DNA of 64,000 bases, from NCBI GenBank assembly GCA_011009095.1, contig VTPC01000454.1, positions 29,019-93,018 on the forward strand, given 5' to 3'. The notes under the pieces are model-generated. The model did no database searches and had not been told where the DNA came from. It saw only the letters and a program-made list of their open reading frames with translations. The DNA comes from Ignelater luminosus (taxonomy: Eukaryota; Arthropoda; Insecta; Coleoptera; Elateridae). This document shows, one piece after another, positions 10,548-21,624 of this stretch. Within the stretch, counting starts at the first letter, position 1, and every line of letters begins with the position of its first letter. Position numbers and translations under genes: made by a program.

Positions 10548-13224
10548 GTGACTTTGAGGTTGAAATTTGTTCAAAATATCCTAAATTTTGAAAAACCAAC
10601 CCCACGATTGATAGAAAAATTGACTAATATTTTACTGCATTTTTACTATAACTAGTAGATTCCAATTGTAACCTAGGACATGCAGTTCCCTACGTGCCTT
10701 AGTTCTGATGTCTACATTACTTTGATTTTCTTCTCCACTGTGTTATTTATAAAGTTAATTTAAGGTAAATATGGCTTACCTTAATTTTGTCAACTAAACA
10801 GATTGACCTATTAAGAAGACATTCAAACTTAATTTTACCCTAATTTGCTACTGGGGAAGACGAGGCTTTTCATAAGATCGAAGCCAGCCTGTAGAATTGC
10901 ACATAAGGTGACAAAACAAAAGATTAGAACATTGACCAAGCAATAACACAAAGAACGTTGAAAGATAGCCGGACAGAGACGGCCTTTTTGCTGTAGATTC
11001 CTTAGATAGATAGATAACCTACATAGAATAAGTAAGTACCACATCAAATGGGGATTAACAGGGCATTGTTAGCTGAATTAAGAACCACTTTAATATTAAA
11101 GATTGTACAAAATTCAGCGTGCAGAGACTACCATGAGGAAGAAGGAACTCCAATGCACATATTCCACTATGATGGAAAAAAAATGTGGAATAGCTCATAG
11201 CATTGGGAGGTCTGAAGTGCAAAGTATATCTTTTAATTTGCATTAATACTAGATTCTTCAACTTTCTGTTATTGGCAATAGGCCAATAGTTCAATACTAG
11301 GTACTAATTCCATGTTATATAAGCCTATTTTGTCTAATGTCATTTTTATCTGCATACGCATTCTTTAATTCAAATAACCTGCTTATCTTGTGACTTTGTT
11401 AATTACCATTTTCGTAATTAATAACTCAGTTATAGAGAAAGTAAGGTTATAGAAAATGTACTGGTTTAGTGAATTATGTGAATGCTTACATGCTAAGTAA
11501 GTTCACAGTTTCAACTTGACCAGTACATTTACAAATGTAATTTATCGAGTAGCATTCTAATTGCATTCACTGAATTTATCTCGATAGTACTAAAGGCTCG
11601 GAGACTGGTTACAGCATCTAGAGCACCTAAACCATCTGGATCAAGAGTGGGAATCTATAGTCTTCAACCTTGACTTTAGATTTTTATTGTAGTAAACACA
11701 ACTTCAAGAGCAAATTTTATATCAGGGGAAAAGCTTATTAAAGAACATGGACCGTACAATAACAAATGCAAAAAATTAGTTTGCTCGAATAAAGTTATTG
11801 CACAGATTTATCAATTGCCACGAGTATTATTTTCTATCAAACATTTTTGTGTAACGTTTTAATGATATTTCACAAGGTAGGTGGTTCTTTGCAAAAGCGC
11901 GTATTGTACAGGTTCAGTAGACACAAGCTGATGAGTTATAGCGTGTGGGCATACTACTGTTTACGTTCAGGTGAGCTCTGAAACACCATCATTACTGAAA
12001 GACCGAGAAAGTACACACTGGATTTACCTTCTGGATTTGAAGCGAACTTAAGTTACCCGGTCAGTAGACTAGCTATTACTGAACATTAAAATTGTTTAAA
12101 ATATTAGATTAGCTTAGTTTACAGAAAAGATAAATTAATGTATTAACACTTTTTTACTGAACACTACATTTTGTTCTACTCAATTCTCTTGGTAATTGTA
12201 TGCCTCATTTGTGTTGGAGTAAAATTTCATATATCGTTTTAATTTTTAATAATTTTACACAGCACCTTATTAGATAATGGGTGCCGAAGTCCGAACCTTC
12301 TTGTGACCCCCCGCGTTGACGTGCGACAACTACACAGCATTCTTCACGAATGTAACTTTATATAGCGAACTTGAAACAGTAAGGTGAAAGTTCAACAGGT
12401 TTTTCTATAACAAGATTTTTTTATAAATTTAATCATTTCAGATTTTATCGTCAATAAAGTAAACCTGACCAAACTAATGTAATATATTGGTTTTGACACA
12501 ATAATGCATAATAATGATGTTTTTATTTTTATTTTTCTTTGCGAAAGATTATACTTATTAATTCAGATTAAGTGGAACATACCAAGACGTAAAGATGAAA
12601 ACGTAACAAGTTCTTTGCCTGGAAATTTTTTTTTATTTATTCATATTTAGAATCTCACGACTACATCTTGCCAAATTTTAATTTTTAATATTATAGAACT
12701 GTTTCAAAAACAATTTGCTTTTTAATATTGCTCATCATAATGCGTATATAATTCGGTAGCACGTTATATAATTCACAGGTGTGCCTATATCGATATTTTA
12801 CATTATATTAAAGATGTACATAAACCAGTTAAGAAATCGTTCACCAACAATAAAATCCTCCTTCGCAGCTTATAAATTATATTAAAACACATACTTTTGA
12901 TGTTCATTTGCATTATTTTAATGTATTTTTCTACTAATACTTTTATAAACCGATAACACAATTTCGTAACTTATTTCCTAATTATTACACTGCATTTAAA
13001 CTCGTTATCGTTGAAGACAAAAACCACAGTAATCCTACAAATGAGAGGGGATATCGTGCACCTTGCACTTTTAAAAATCATTTTATTATGTCAATTCTGA
13101 AATCATCAAAAGGTTAACACAGTTTTAAAACCTAAATTTTTTAGTATATGCAAATTATGTAATACGTAACAACCCAACCTCGATTTAAACAAATCGTTTT
13201 TTTTACTCTAGTAGGGATGATGAG
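10548..13224. other. Non-coding upstream region of TWDL-1
   Basis: AT-rich, with no supported gene. The counterpart in the second unit is about 16067-18519. Regulatory elements for TWDL-1 presumably lie here, but none can be named from sequence alone apart from the core promoter. Confidence 0.5.
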
Positions 13225-13261
13225 TATTTAAAGACGAACCTGACGTTCTGAAAGCATCACA
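13225..13261 (+). promoter_or_regulatory. Core promoter of TWDL-1
   Basis: A TATA-like TATTTAAA at 13225-13232 lies about 32 nt upstream of a TCACAT initiator-like site (about 13257). That would give a 5' leader of about 33 nt before the ATG at 13291. The arrangement is identical in the second copy. Confidence 0.6.
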
Positions 13262-13290
13262 TCTGCATTGTGTATCAAACAACAATCATC

Positions 13291-14237
13291 ATGAGATCTC
13301 TAATAGTAAGTATTTATTGAACACTTTGAAGAATAGTTAAATAAATGTACAATTTCTTTTTCAGATTGTTTTAGGAGTAGTTGCAGGAGTTTTCGCTCTT
13401 CCCAGGCCCGGAAAATTAGATGATCTTCCAGTTCAACCTTCTGGAAGTTACCTTCCCGTTCAACCTTCTGGAAGTTACCTTCCCGGAGTAGCGACCACTG
13501 TGCTTGAACCTTCACATTCAACAAATATCTTTGAACAAACTCTAGTAGGAACAGCATTGACTGGAATTACCGATGGACTAACAACTGGTGGAATTACTGG
13601 TGGACTCACAACTGGTGGAATTACAGGTGGACTTGTTACCGGATATACTGGTGGATTTGTAAATGGATATACCAATGACGTTATCAATGGAAACTTACAT
13701 CATGACCAAAGACATTTCTATTTTTATTCTGCTCCCGATGATGAACCGGCTGCTCGTCTTCGTGTCTACGTCGAACCAACATCTCAAAGAAATACCAAAA
13801 TCATCTTTGTTAAAGCGCCTAGTTACGGTGGTGTCATTCCTGAAGTTATCGCACCTCCATCTGAAGCTGTGGACCGAACTAAAATCTACGTTTTGGTCAA
13901 GAAACCTCAACACGATGGTGCAGTCACCATTCCAGCATCCTTGGGAGTTAAACAAGCCCAACCAGAAGTATTCTTTATTAAATACCATAATCACCATGAA
14001 GCTGAAGCTGCTGTTAATCAAGGACTTAGTGGAGCTCATATTGGTACACCTTTGCACAATTTAGGTAATGAACAAACCTTCGTCAGAACTTTAGGTAGCA
14101 GTCATGGTGGTATTGGATTTACTGGAGGTGTCACATCCGTTACTGGTGGTGTATCGTTCCCTGGACCCATTGTAGATGCCCGATCTTATACTAAATATGG
14201 ACCACCAGGTGAAAGTGGACCTTACAAGAAGAAATAA
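13291..14237 (+). CDS. TWDL (Tweedle, DUF243) cuticular protein, copy 1
   Basis: A structural protein expected to be secreted and to bind chitin in insect cuticle. Exon 1 is 13291-13305 (MRSLI). A 59-bp GTAAGT...TTTTTCAG intron occupies 13306-13364. Exon 2 is 13365-14237, giving 295 aa. Residues 1 to about 17 form a signal peptide ending VAGVFAL. Two direct copies of a 9-residue unit (VQPSGSYLP) follow. A Gly/Thr-rich region at about 67-112 includes two TTGGITGGL repeats. The DUF243 domain spans about 120-215, with hallmark blocks FYFYSAPDDE, KIIFVKAP (150-157), KIYVLVKKP and PEVFFIKY (205-212). A Gly-rich tail ends GPYKKK. The start is set by the signal peptide and by the exon-1/intron pattern common in TWDL genes. 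ATTAAA at 14360 is a likely poly(A) signal. The assignment is firm; the specific orthologue is not known. Confidence 0.95.
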
Positions 14238-14359
14238 GTGCAATTTAGTCAGAATGTTTTGATTTATCGTGTTTGTTTATGATTCTAAGCAACTGTTAAG
14301 CTGTGATTAAGCAAGTCTATCTCATTTTTAAAAGATTGACTGATCTATCTCCTCAATTA

Positions 14360-14365
14360 ATTAAA
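14360..14365 (+). terminator. Candidate poly(A) signal of TWDL-1
   Basis: ATTAAA about 120 nt after the stop codon, conserved in the second copy (about 19656). An AATAAA at 14826-14831 is a second option, also conserved in copy 2, which would give a much longer 3' UTR. Confidence 0.4.
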
Positions 14366-14999
14366 ACTGAACATCATAAGCAAATTTGTCATGTGTGTAT
14401 AATCTTATGTACCTACTACACAAAACTGTAAATGCTCATCATTCTCATTTTACAGATGTACCATACTTAGATATAGTAAACAATATTGTTTTTACATCAA
14501 GCTTTTATTTTATTAACCTTTTTAAATGGAATTATTATTCCAATACCATTCAGGCTAGTAACATACCCTGAAAAGCTTTACAGAGACAAAATTAGTACTA
14601 CTACTTATTGCAGAGTTAGTTGTAAAGGAGAAAATTAAATCAAAAGAATCTCTCCTCACAAAGTTCCTTATAACTCCAAAGAAAGCAATAATAATTTATG
14701 AAACTCGTACAAGAATTAAAGATGTTGAATATGATAGTTCACGACCGATGGTAAAATGACAAATAAATATCATTCTGATATTTTACTTTGGATATTTGAC
14801 GATGTAATTTAAAATTGCACGTATCAATAAAATACAGTCTACGATGTATTAACACCTTTATGCTAAATTTAGTTGTTGCTATGAACCACACTTGTATGAT
14901 GTAACTCTAAAAGTCAGGAATTAGAAATATTCACCAGTACATTTGTATCGTATAAGAAGGTAAAAGGTAACATTTTAGCAATAGAAAAATCAAAAACCG

Positions 15000-15790
15000 T
15001 TGTTTGAGCTTTTCCCATTAGTGGTCTCAATTTCCATGCGTTATTCTCTAAATTGGAATGATTGTTGTCAGCACAGTGTAGAAACTGCATAATTGTCAAA
15101 AATCTGTTTTATCTCGTTGCATTGATGTCAAAAGGATTTTGCATATCTTCCTTGGAGTCCTAATGGTATCATTTGTCAGGTAATCTGTTATCACCACTCA
15201 AGATCAGAATTGCTATAACAGATCTAGGTGCATCAGACGATATATTTGGCTTTGGGCAGTTTTTGAACTGAGCATAACACTGTAATTGTTCCACGAAGTA
15301 GTGCACTACTTCATCGTCAATAAATAATTCGAACATTTTCATACGGTTTTATTCACTAAATGGGAATAGTTTGAGGCTGGAAATCTTAAATATCGTAAAT
15401 CCAGATCTCCGTTGACCCATGAATAATTATTGGTACACATTTCAGATGGATAGGCTGTTCCAGTATGGTTGCCAATATTCGATATAGTTTGAATATTGCT
15501 AATTTCACTATCCACATCTTTAGTGTGACCAGTGTTTCGTAAAACAATCTTTGCATTGGTTGCTAATTGTTTTCCAGATAGGTGATCTATTTTGTAATCA
15601 TCCTCTTCTCCAGTAGAATTTTTTTCTGTAAGGATACTTGCTCATCATCATCTAGATCGTCAGAATACGCTATTTGTAACGCTTCCTCAAATGTGATGCC
15701 ACTACAATATGAGAAATAACATAAAAGAACTATTAGAATGTAGGCAACGCCTAGCGTTATCATGTGATAAAAGGACAAGAAAATATATTA
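15000..15790 (-). pseudogene. piggyBac N-terminal pseudogene, duplicated copy
   Basis: Second copy of the N-terminal half of the piggyBac pseudogene (compare 9458-10262). It retains GITFEEALQIAYSDDLD near 15690-15640 and the FELF-type block near 15330, with more stops and small indels than copy 1. The region encoding the downstream catalytic part is absent because the duplication breakpoint lies inside the gene. Its TTAA-type end survives in decayed form at about 16040-16066. Confidence 0.8.
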
Positions 15791-18519
15791 CTAGTACAGG
15801 TAGCACTGAAATTTGTTACCTTTTAGTAAAATATTTTAATGGGTAGAGACTAATATATAATTATATGGCAAAGATATTTTACTTGCATTAAGCGAAAAGC
15901 CATGGTTGATCAAACTGGAATGCTAAGTTAACGTTTTAGAACAAAATTTACCACATCTCAAGCATGCACTTGCACTGGAATACGCAATGGTAACGTCATC
16001 TACCTAGCTGCCAACGAATTAAATCTATATTTAGCGAGACTATAGACCATATGGTAACGCAAGGTGCTAATGAGTTAAATGACTTTGAGATTGAAATTTG
16101 TTCAAAATATCCTAAATTTTGAAAATCTAACCCCACGATTGATGGAAAAATTGACTAATATTTTACTGCGTTTTTACTATAACTAGTAGATTCCAATTGT
16201 AATCTAAAAGATGCAGTTCCCTACGTGCCTTAGTTCTGATGTTTACAGTACTTTGATTTTCTTCTCCACTGTGTTACTTATAAAGCTAATTTAAGGTAAA
16301 TATCGCTTACCTTAATTTTGTTAAGTAAACCAATTGACTTATTAAGAGGATATGCAAACGTAATTTTACCCTAATTTGCTACTGGGGAAGAAGCCGTCCG
16401 CTTCACGAAGGTTGAGGAGACGAAGCTTGTCATAAGATCGAAGCGAGCCTGTAGAATGGCACATGAGGTAACAAAGCAGGAGATTAGAACATTGACCGAG
16501 CAATAGCACAAAGAACATTGAGAGATAGCGGAACAAAGATGGCATTTTTGCTGTAGGTTCCTTAAAAAAGTCGTAGATAACCTACATAGAATAAGTAAGT
16601 ACGATATGAAATGAAGATTAACAGAGTATTATTAGTTGAATTAAGCTCCACTTTAATATTAAGAATTGTACAAAATTCAGCGTGAAGAGAGTACGATGAG
16701 GAAGAAGGAACTCCAATGCACATATTCCACTATTATGGAAAATTAAATGTGGAATAGCTCAGAGCACTGAAAGGTCCAAAGTTCAAAGTATATCTTTTTA
16801 TTTGCATTAATACTAGATTATTCAGCTTTCTGTTATTGGTAATAGGGCAATAAATAGTTCTACTATAGGTACTAATTCCATTCTATATAACCCTATTTTG
16901 TCTATTGCCATTTTTATGTGTATATGCATCCTTTAATTTAAATAACCTACTTACCTGGTGACTTTGTTAATTACCATGTTCGTAATTTATAACTCAGTTG
17001 TAGAGAAAGTATTAATAAAAGAATTTTAGACATTTTTTATACAGGTAAGATAAAATGTTGTACTGGTACAGTGAATTATGTAAATGCTTACATGCGAGGT
17101 AAGTTCAAAGTTTCAACTTGAGCAGTACATTTGCAAATGTAATTTATCGAGTAGCATTCACTGAATTCATCCCGACAGTACTTACTAATGGCTCGGAGAC
17201 TGGTTACAGCATCTGGAGCACCTAAACCATCTGGGTCAATAGTTGAAACCTACAGTCTCGGCCTTGGCTTGAGATTTTTATTGTAGTAAACACAATTTCA
17301 AGAGCAAATTTTATATTAGGGAAAAAGCTTATTAAAGAACACGAGTATTATTTTCTATTAAACATTTTTGTGTAACGTTTTAATGATGTTTCACAAGGTA
17401 GGTGGTTCGTTGTAAGAGCGCGTATTGTACACGTTCAGTAAACACAAGCTGCTGAGTTATAGCGTGTGGGCATACTACTGTTTACGTTTAGGTGACCTCT
17501 GAACCACCATCATTGTTGAAAGACAGAGGAAATACACCTTGGATTCACCTTCTGGATTGAAACCGAACTTAAGTTACCCGATCAGTAGACTAGCTATTAC
17601 TAAACATTAAAATTGTTTAAAATATTGGATTAGCATATTTTACAGAAAGAATAAATTAATGTATTAACACTTTTTTACTGGATACTACATTTTGTTCTAC
17701 TCATTTCTTTTGGTAATTTTATGCCTCATTTGTGTTGGAATAAAATTCCATATATTAATTATTTTAATTTTTAACAATTTTACGCAGTGCCGAAGTCCGA
17801 ATCTTCTTGTGACCCCCGCGTTGACGTGCGACAATTACAAACCATTCTTCACGCATGTAACTTTATATAGCAAACTTTCAATAGTAAGGTAAAAGTTCAA
17901 CAGGTTTTTCTACTATAACAAGATTTTTTTTATAAATTTAATCATTTCAGATTTTATCGTCAATAAAGTAAACCTGACCAAACTAACGTGATATATTGGT
18001 TTTGACACAATAATGCATAATAATGAAGGTGTTTTTATTGGTATTTTTCTTTTGCGAAAGATTATACTTATTAATTCAGATTAAGTGGAACGTACCAAGA
18101 CGTAAAAGTGAAAACGTAACAATTTATTTTTCAGAAAAATTTTGTTTATTTATTCATATTTAGAATCTCACGACTACATCTTGCCAAATTTTATTTTTTA
18201 ATGTAATAGAACAGTTTCAAAAACAATTTGCTTTTTAATATTGCTCATCATAATGCGTATATAATTCGGTAGCACGTTACATAAGTCACAGGTGTGCCTA
18301 TATCGATATTTTACATTCTATTAAAGATGTAACAGAAACCAGTTAAGAAATCGTTCAACAATGAAATCGTCCATCGCAGCTTCTAAATTATATTAAATCA
18401 TCAAAGGTTTAACACAGTTTTAAAACCCAAGCTTTTTAGTATATGCAAATTACATAAATACGTAACAATGCAACCTCGATTTAAAAAAATCGTTTTTCAG
18501 CTCTAGTAGGGATGATCAG
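15791..18519. other. Non-coding upstream region of TWDL-2
   Basis: Duplicate of the copy-1 upstream region, with substitutions and the two larger indels noted for the duplication. No gene seen. Confidence 0.5.
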
Positions 18520-18556
18520 TATTTAAAGACGAACCTGACGTTCTGAAAGCATCACA
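18520..18556 (+). promoter_or_regulatory. Core promoter of TWDL-2
   Basis: TATTTAAA at 18520-18527 and a TCACAT initiator-like site at about 18552, with the same spacing as in TWDL-1. It is conserved although the sequence about 100 nt upstream carries a large indel between copies. Confidence 0.6.
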
Positions 18557-18585
18557 TTTGCTTTGTGTGTCAAACAACAATCATC

Positions 18586-19532
18586 ATGAGATCTCTAATA
18601 GTACGTATTTATTGAACACTTTGAAGAATAGTTAAATAAATGTACAATTTCTTTTTCAGATTGTTTTAGGAGTAGTTGCAGGAGTTTTCGCTCTTCCCAG
18701 GCCCGGAAAATTAGATGATCTTCCAGTTCAACCTTCTGGAAGTTACCTTCCCGGAGTAGCGACTACTGTGGTTGAACCTTTACTTTCAACAAATATTTTT
18801 GAACAAACTCTAGTAGGAACAGCATTGACTGGAATTACCGATGGACTAACAACTGGTGGAATTACTGGTGGACTCACAACTGGTGGAATTACTGGTGGAC
18901 TCACAACTGGTGGAATTACTGGTGGACTTGTTACCGGATATACTGGTGGATTTGTAAATGGATATACCAATGACGTTATCAATGGAAACTTACATCATGA
19001 CCAAAGACAGTTCTATTTTTATTCTGCTCCCGATGATGAAGCGGCTGCTCGTCTTCGTGTCTACGTCGAACCAACATCTCAAAGAAATACCAAAATCATC
19101 TTTGTTAAAGCGCCTAGTTACGGTGGTGTCATTCCTGAAGTTATCGCACCTCCATCTGAAGCTGTGGACCGAACTAAAATCTACGTTTTGGTCAAGAAAC
19201 CTCAACACGATGGTGCAGTCACCATTCCAGCATCCTTGGGAGTTAAACAAGCCCAACCAGAAGTATTCTTTATTAAATACCATAATCACCATGAAGCTGA
19301 AGCTGCTGTTAATCAAGGACTTAGTGGAGCTCATATTGGTACACCTTTGCACAATTTAGGTAATGAACAAACCTTCGTCAGAACTTTAGGTAGCAGTCAT
19401 GGTGGTATTGGATTTACTGGAGGTGTCACATCCGTTACTGGTAGTGTATCGTTGCCTGGACCCATTGTAGAAGACCGATCTTATGCTAAATATGGACCAC
19501 CAGGTAAAAGTGGACCTTACAAGAAGAAATAA
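18586..19532 (+). CDS. TWDL (Tweedle, DUF243) cuticular protein, copy 2
   Basis: Tandem paralogue of TWDL-1. Exon 1 is 18586-18600 (MRSLI), the intron 18601-18659 (59 bp, donor GTACGT rather than GTAAGT) and exon 2 18660-19532, giving 295 aa. It has one VQPSGSYLP unit instead of two and three TTGGITGGL units instead of two, so the length is unchanged. The DUF243 blocks KIIFVKAP (150-157), KIYVLVKKP and PEVFFIKY are identical to copy 1. Differences are few: VEPLLST for LEPSHST, DQRQF for DQRHF, DDEAA for DDEPA, VTGSVSLPG for VTGGVSFPG, and EDRSYA/GKSG for DARSYT/GESG. It is expected to be a secreted cuticle protein like its neighbour. Confidence 0.95.
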
Positions 19533-20262
19533 GTGCAATTTAGTCAGAATGTTTTGATTTATCGTGTTTGTTTATGATTCTAAGCAACTGCTAATCTGTG
19601 ATTAAGCAAGTCTATCTCATTTTTAAAAGATTGACTGATCTATCTCCTCAATTAATTAAAACTGAACATCATAAGCAAATTTGTCATGTGTCTATAATCT
19701 TATGTACCTACTACACAAAACTGTAAATGCTTATCATTATCATTTTACAGATGTACCATACTTAGATATAGTAAACAATATTGTTTTACATCAAGTTTTT
19801 ATTTTATTAACCTTTTTAAATGGAACTACTATTTCAATACCATTTGGGGCTAGTAACATACCTTAAAAAGCTTTACAGCGACAAAATTAGTACTACTACT
19901 TATTGCAGAGTCAGTTGTAAAGGAGAAAATTAAATCAAAAGAATTTCTCCTCACAAAGTTTCTAACAACTCCAAAGAAATCAATAATAGTTGATGAAACT
20001 CGTACAAGAATTAAAGATGTTGAATGTGATAGTTCACGACCGATGGTAAAAAGACAAATAAATATCATTCTGATATCTTACTTTGGATATTTGACGATGT
20101 AATTTAAAATGTGCGCACGTATCAATAAAATACAGTCTACGATGTATTAACACCTTTATGCTAAACTTAGTTGTTGCTATGAACCACACTTGTATGATGT
20201 AACTCTAAAAGACAGGAATTAGAAATATTCACCGGTACATTTGTATCGTATAAAAGGTAAAA

Positions 20263-21169
20263 CGTAATATAAATGAATATAACAAAAAGAAGATGTAATT
20301 AAGCAAAAGAAGTAGGTTATCTTTAGAAATAGTAAGAAAGACCTTTAGCTGTCATTTCAATAGGTTTAAAGTCGATGTGACAAATAAAAATCACATTATT
20401 AAAGTTATATATTATAGTTATAGTTCAGAAAAACTTGAAAAAGCATTTAAGCGAAGAAACTGGATGTCAACTAAGTACTAGATGATACAAGAAGATAAAG
20501 AGAAATACCTATAAGTGTTTCAACGTTTTATCATACGACGGTTGGCTCTGAAATTGGAAAGAATTCTGAGATGGTGGTAGCTTAAAAAATCATCATTTTG
20601 CTAAGTACTGTTACTCTGGTTAGATGTTTGATTTTATTGGAAATTGTGACCTTATTTCTGCCAACCACACAACTCGAGAATAGAAAAGAATATAAATCAC
20701 CAAGACGTTGTGCATGATCAAAAATATCTCACGCTTATCAATGCAGATCTCAAAGGACATAATGATTGTTTAGTGTGGAGTGAAAAAGATACTTCTAAAA
20801 GGGTAAAATTCTTATTTAAGCAGATTTTAGTGAGTTTTTCAGATGATATATGTATTGAACGCATAAGTAAAGAGGTACAATCCTTGGCCATTCAGTCACA
20901 CTCAGCCCGGTTTTCGTTTTTACTCATTTTTAAACTGACAACGCATGAAGTTTTAGAAAACTGCAAATATAATATTTAAGTAAAGTGTTTTCTGCAGAAA
21001 GTTTTATTCTGTAGTTTGCCAAAATTTACCGTTTTTATTTGATATTTTTAGCTGTCTCAAGAACAACTTAAGGTGGAATTCTCTGTCAAGTGTTGCTATA
21101 ACGGATCTACCAATTTGTCAGATACGAAGACGACGAGAAGACAAATACACTTCTTCATACAATAGATCG
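20263..21169. other. Non-coding stretch
   Basis: An 89-codon open frame at 20710-20979 has no recognisable motif and is not supported as a gene. Otherwise AT-rich. Confidence 0.35.
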
Positions 21170-21570
21170 TAGGGGAGTTGTGCTTAAGATGACATAGTCA
21201 GGTAAGATGACACACCCTCCATATCTATCTATGAGTGACAGTAACGCTATATCGTCATCTTATATGTGTCGCCAGTATCGAGATCTAGTATGGCCGTCAG
21301 TTATCGCAAGCTTTTACGTAGTGAAGATTGTCGTAATTTTAAATGCAAAAAAGATTTAAGCAAGTTTGTATATTGTTCTGAAAGTACTCGTTAGGTAAGA
21401 TTCCTTCAAGTCGAAATAATTTACTTGTAATCTAGGGTCAAAATACATCACAAATACTGTAAAACTGATATTCTAACCTCAAAGTGACAATATTTTTCTG
21501 CATTCGCTTATGGTTAAGATGACATACCATGATGTTGGTGTAAGATGGCAGACTGTGTCATCTTACCCTA
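21170..21570. repeat. Subterminal TAAGATGACA repeats of the Tigger-like element
   Basis: The 5' flank of the transposase gene starts GTAGGGGAGTTGTGC and contains six copies of TAAGATGACA or close variants. They are in both orientations, at about 21184, 21202, 21253 (inverted), 21513, 21541 and 21556 (inverted). Clustered short motifs near a transposon end are expected transposase-binding sites. A matching 3' end was not found downstream of 23340. Confidence 0.6.
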
Positions 21571-21624
21571 ATCTGCTTGCGTGTGGAATATAAACAATCG
21601 GGTTTCTTCTCGTTTGATTACAGG

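Larger units (their letters stand above)
9455..14965 (+). repeat. Tandem segmental duplication, copy 1 (contains TWDL-1)
   Basis: Aligns co-linearly with about 14993-20262. The left breakpoint lies inside the piggyBac pseudogene (AACCGTTGTTTGAGCTT at about 9458 and 14999); the right edge is about 60 nt beyond ATTCACC.GTACATTTG. Copy 1 holds about 215 bp (about 12887-13105) and about 75 bp (about 11755-11820) that copy 2 lacks. The non-coding parts show scattered substitutions and small indels, while the gene is nearly identical. Confidence 0.93.
14993..20262 (+). repeat. Tandem segmental duplication, copy 2 (contains TWDL-2)
   Basis: Head-to-tail with copy 1, with about 27 nt of unmatched sequence between them. 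It begins inside the piggyBac pseudogene and ends just after GTATCGTATAAAAGGTAAAA. Relative to copy 1 it lacks about 215 bp upstream of the TWDL promoter and about 75 bp further upstream, and has other small indels. Confidence 0.93.

Noticed and set aside
13695..14057. Minus-strand open frame of 120 codons over TWDL-1 (and the same at 18990-19352)
   Set aside because: It is the antisense shadow of the DUF243 exon and is present in both copies only because the exon is duplicated; it has no promoter or domain.
13663..14064. Plus-strand alternative frame of 133 codons inside TWDL-1 and its copy
   Set aside because: Overlaps the real frame, which carries the signal peptide, splice sites and family motifs. 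The alternative has none.
20710..20979. 89-codon plus-strand frame
   Set aside because: No recognisable domain, splice sites or conservation signal; it could be chance in AT-rich DNA.
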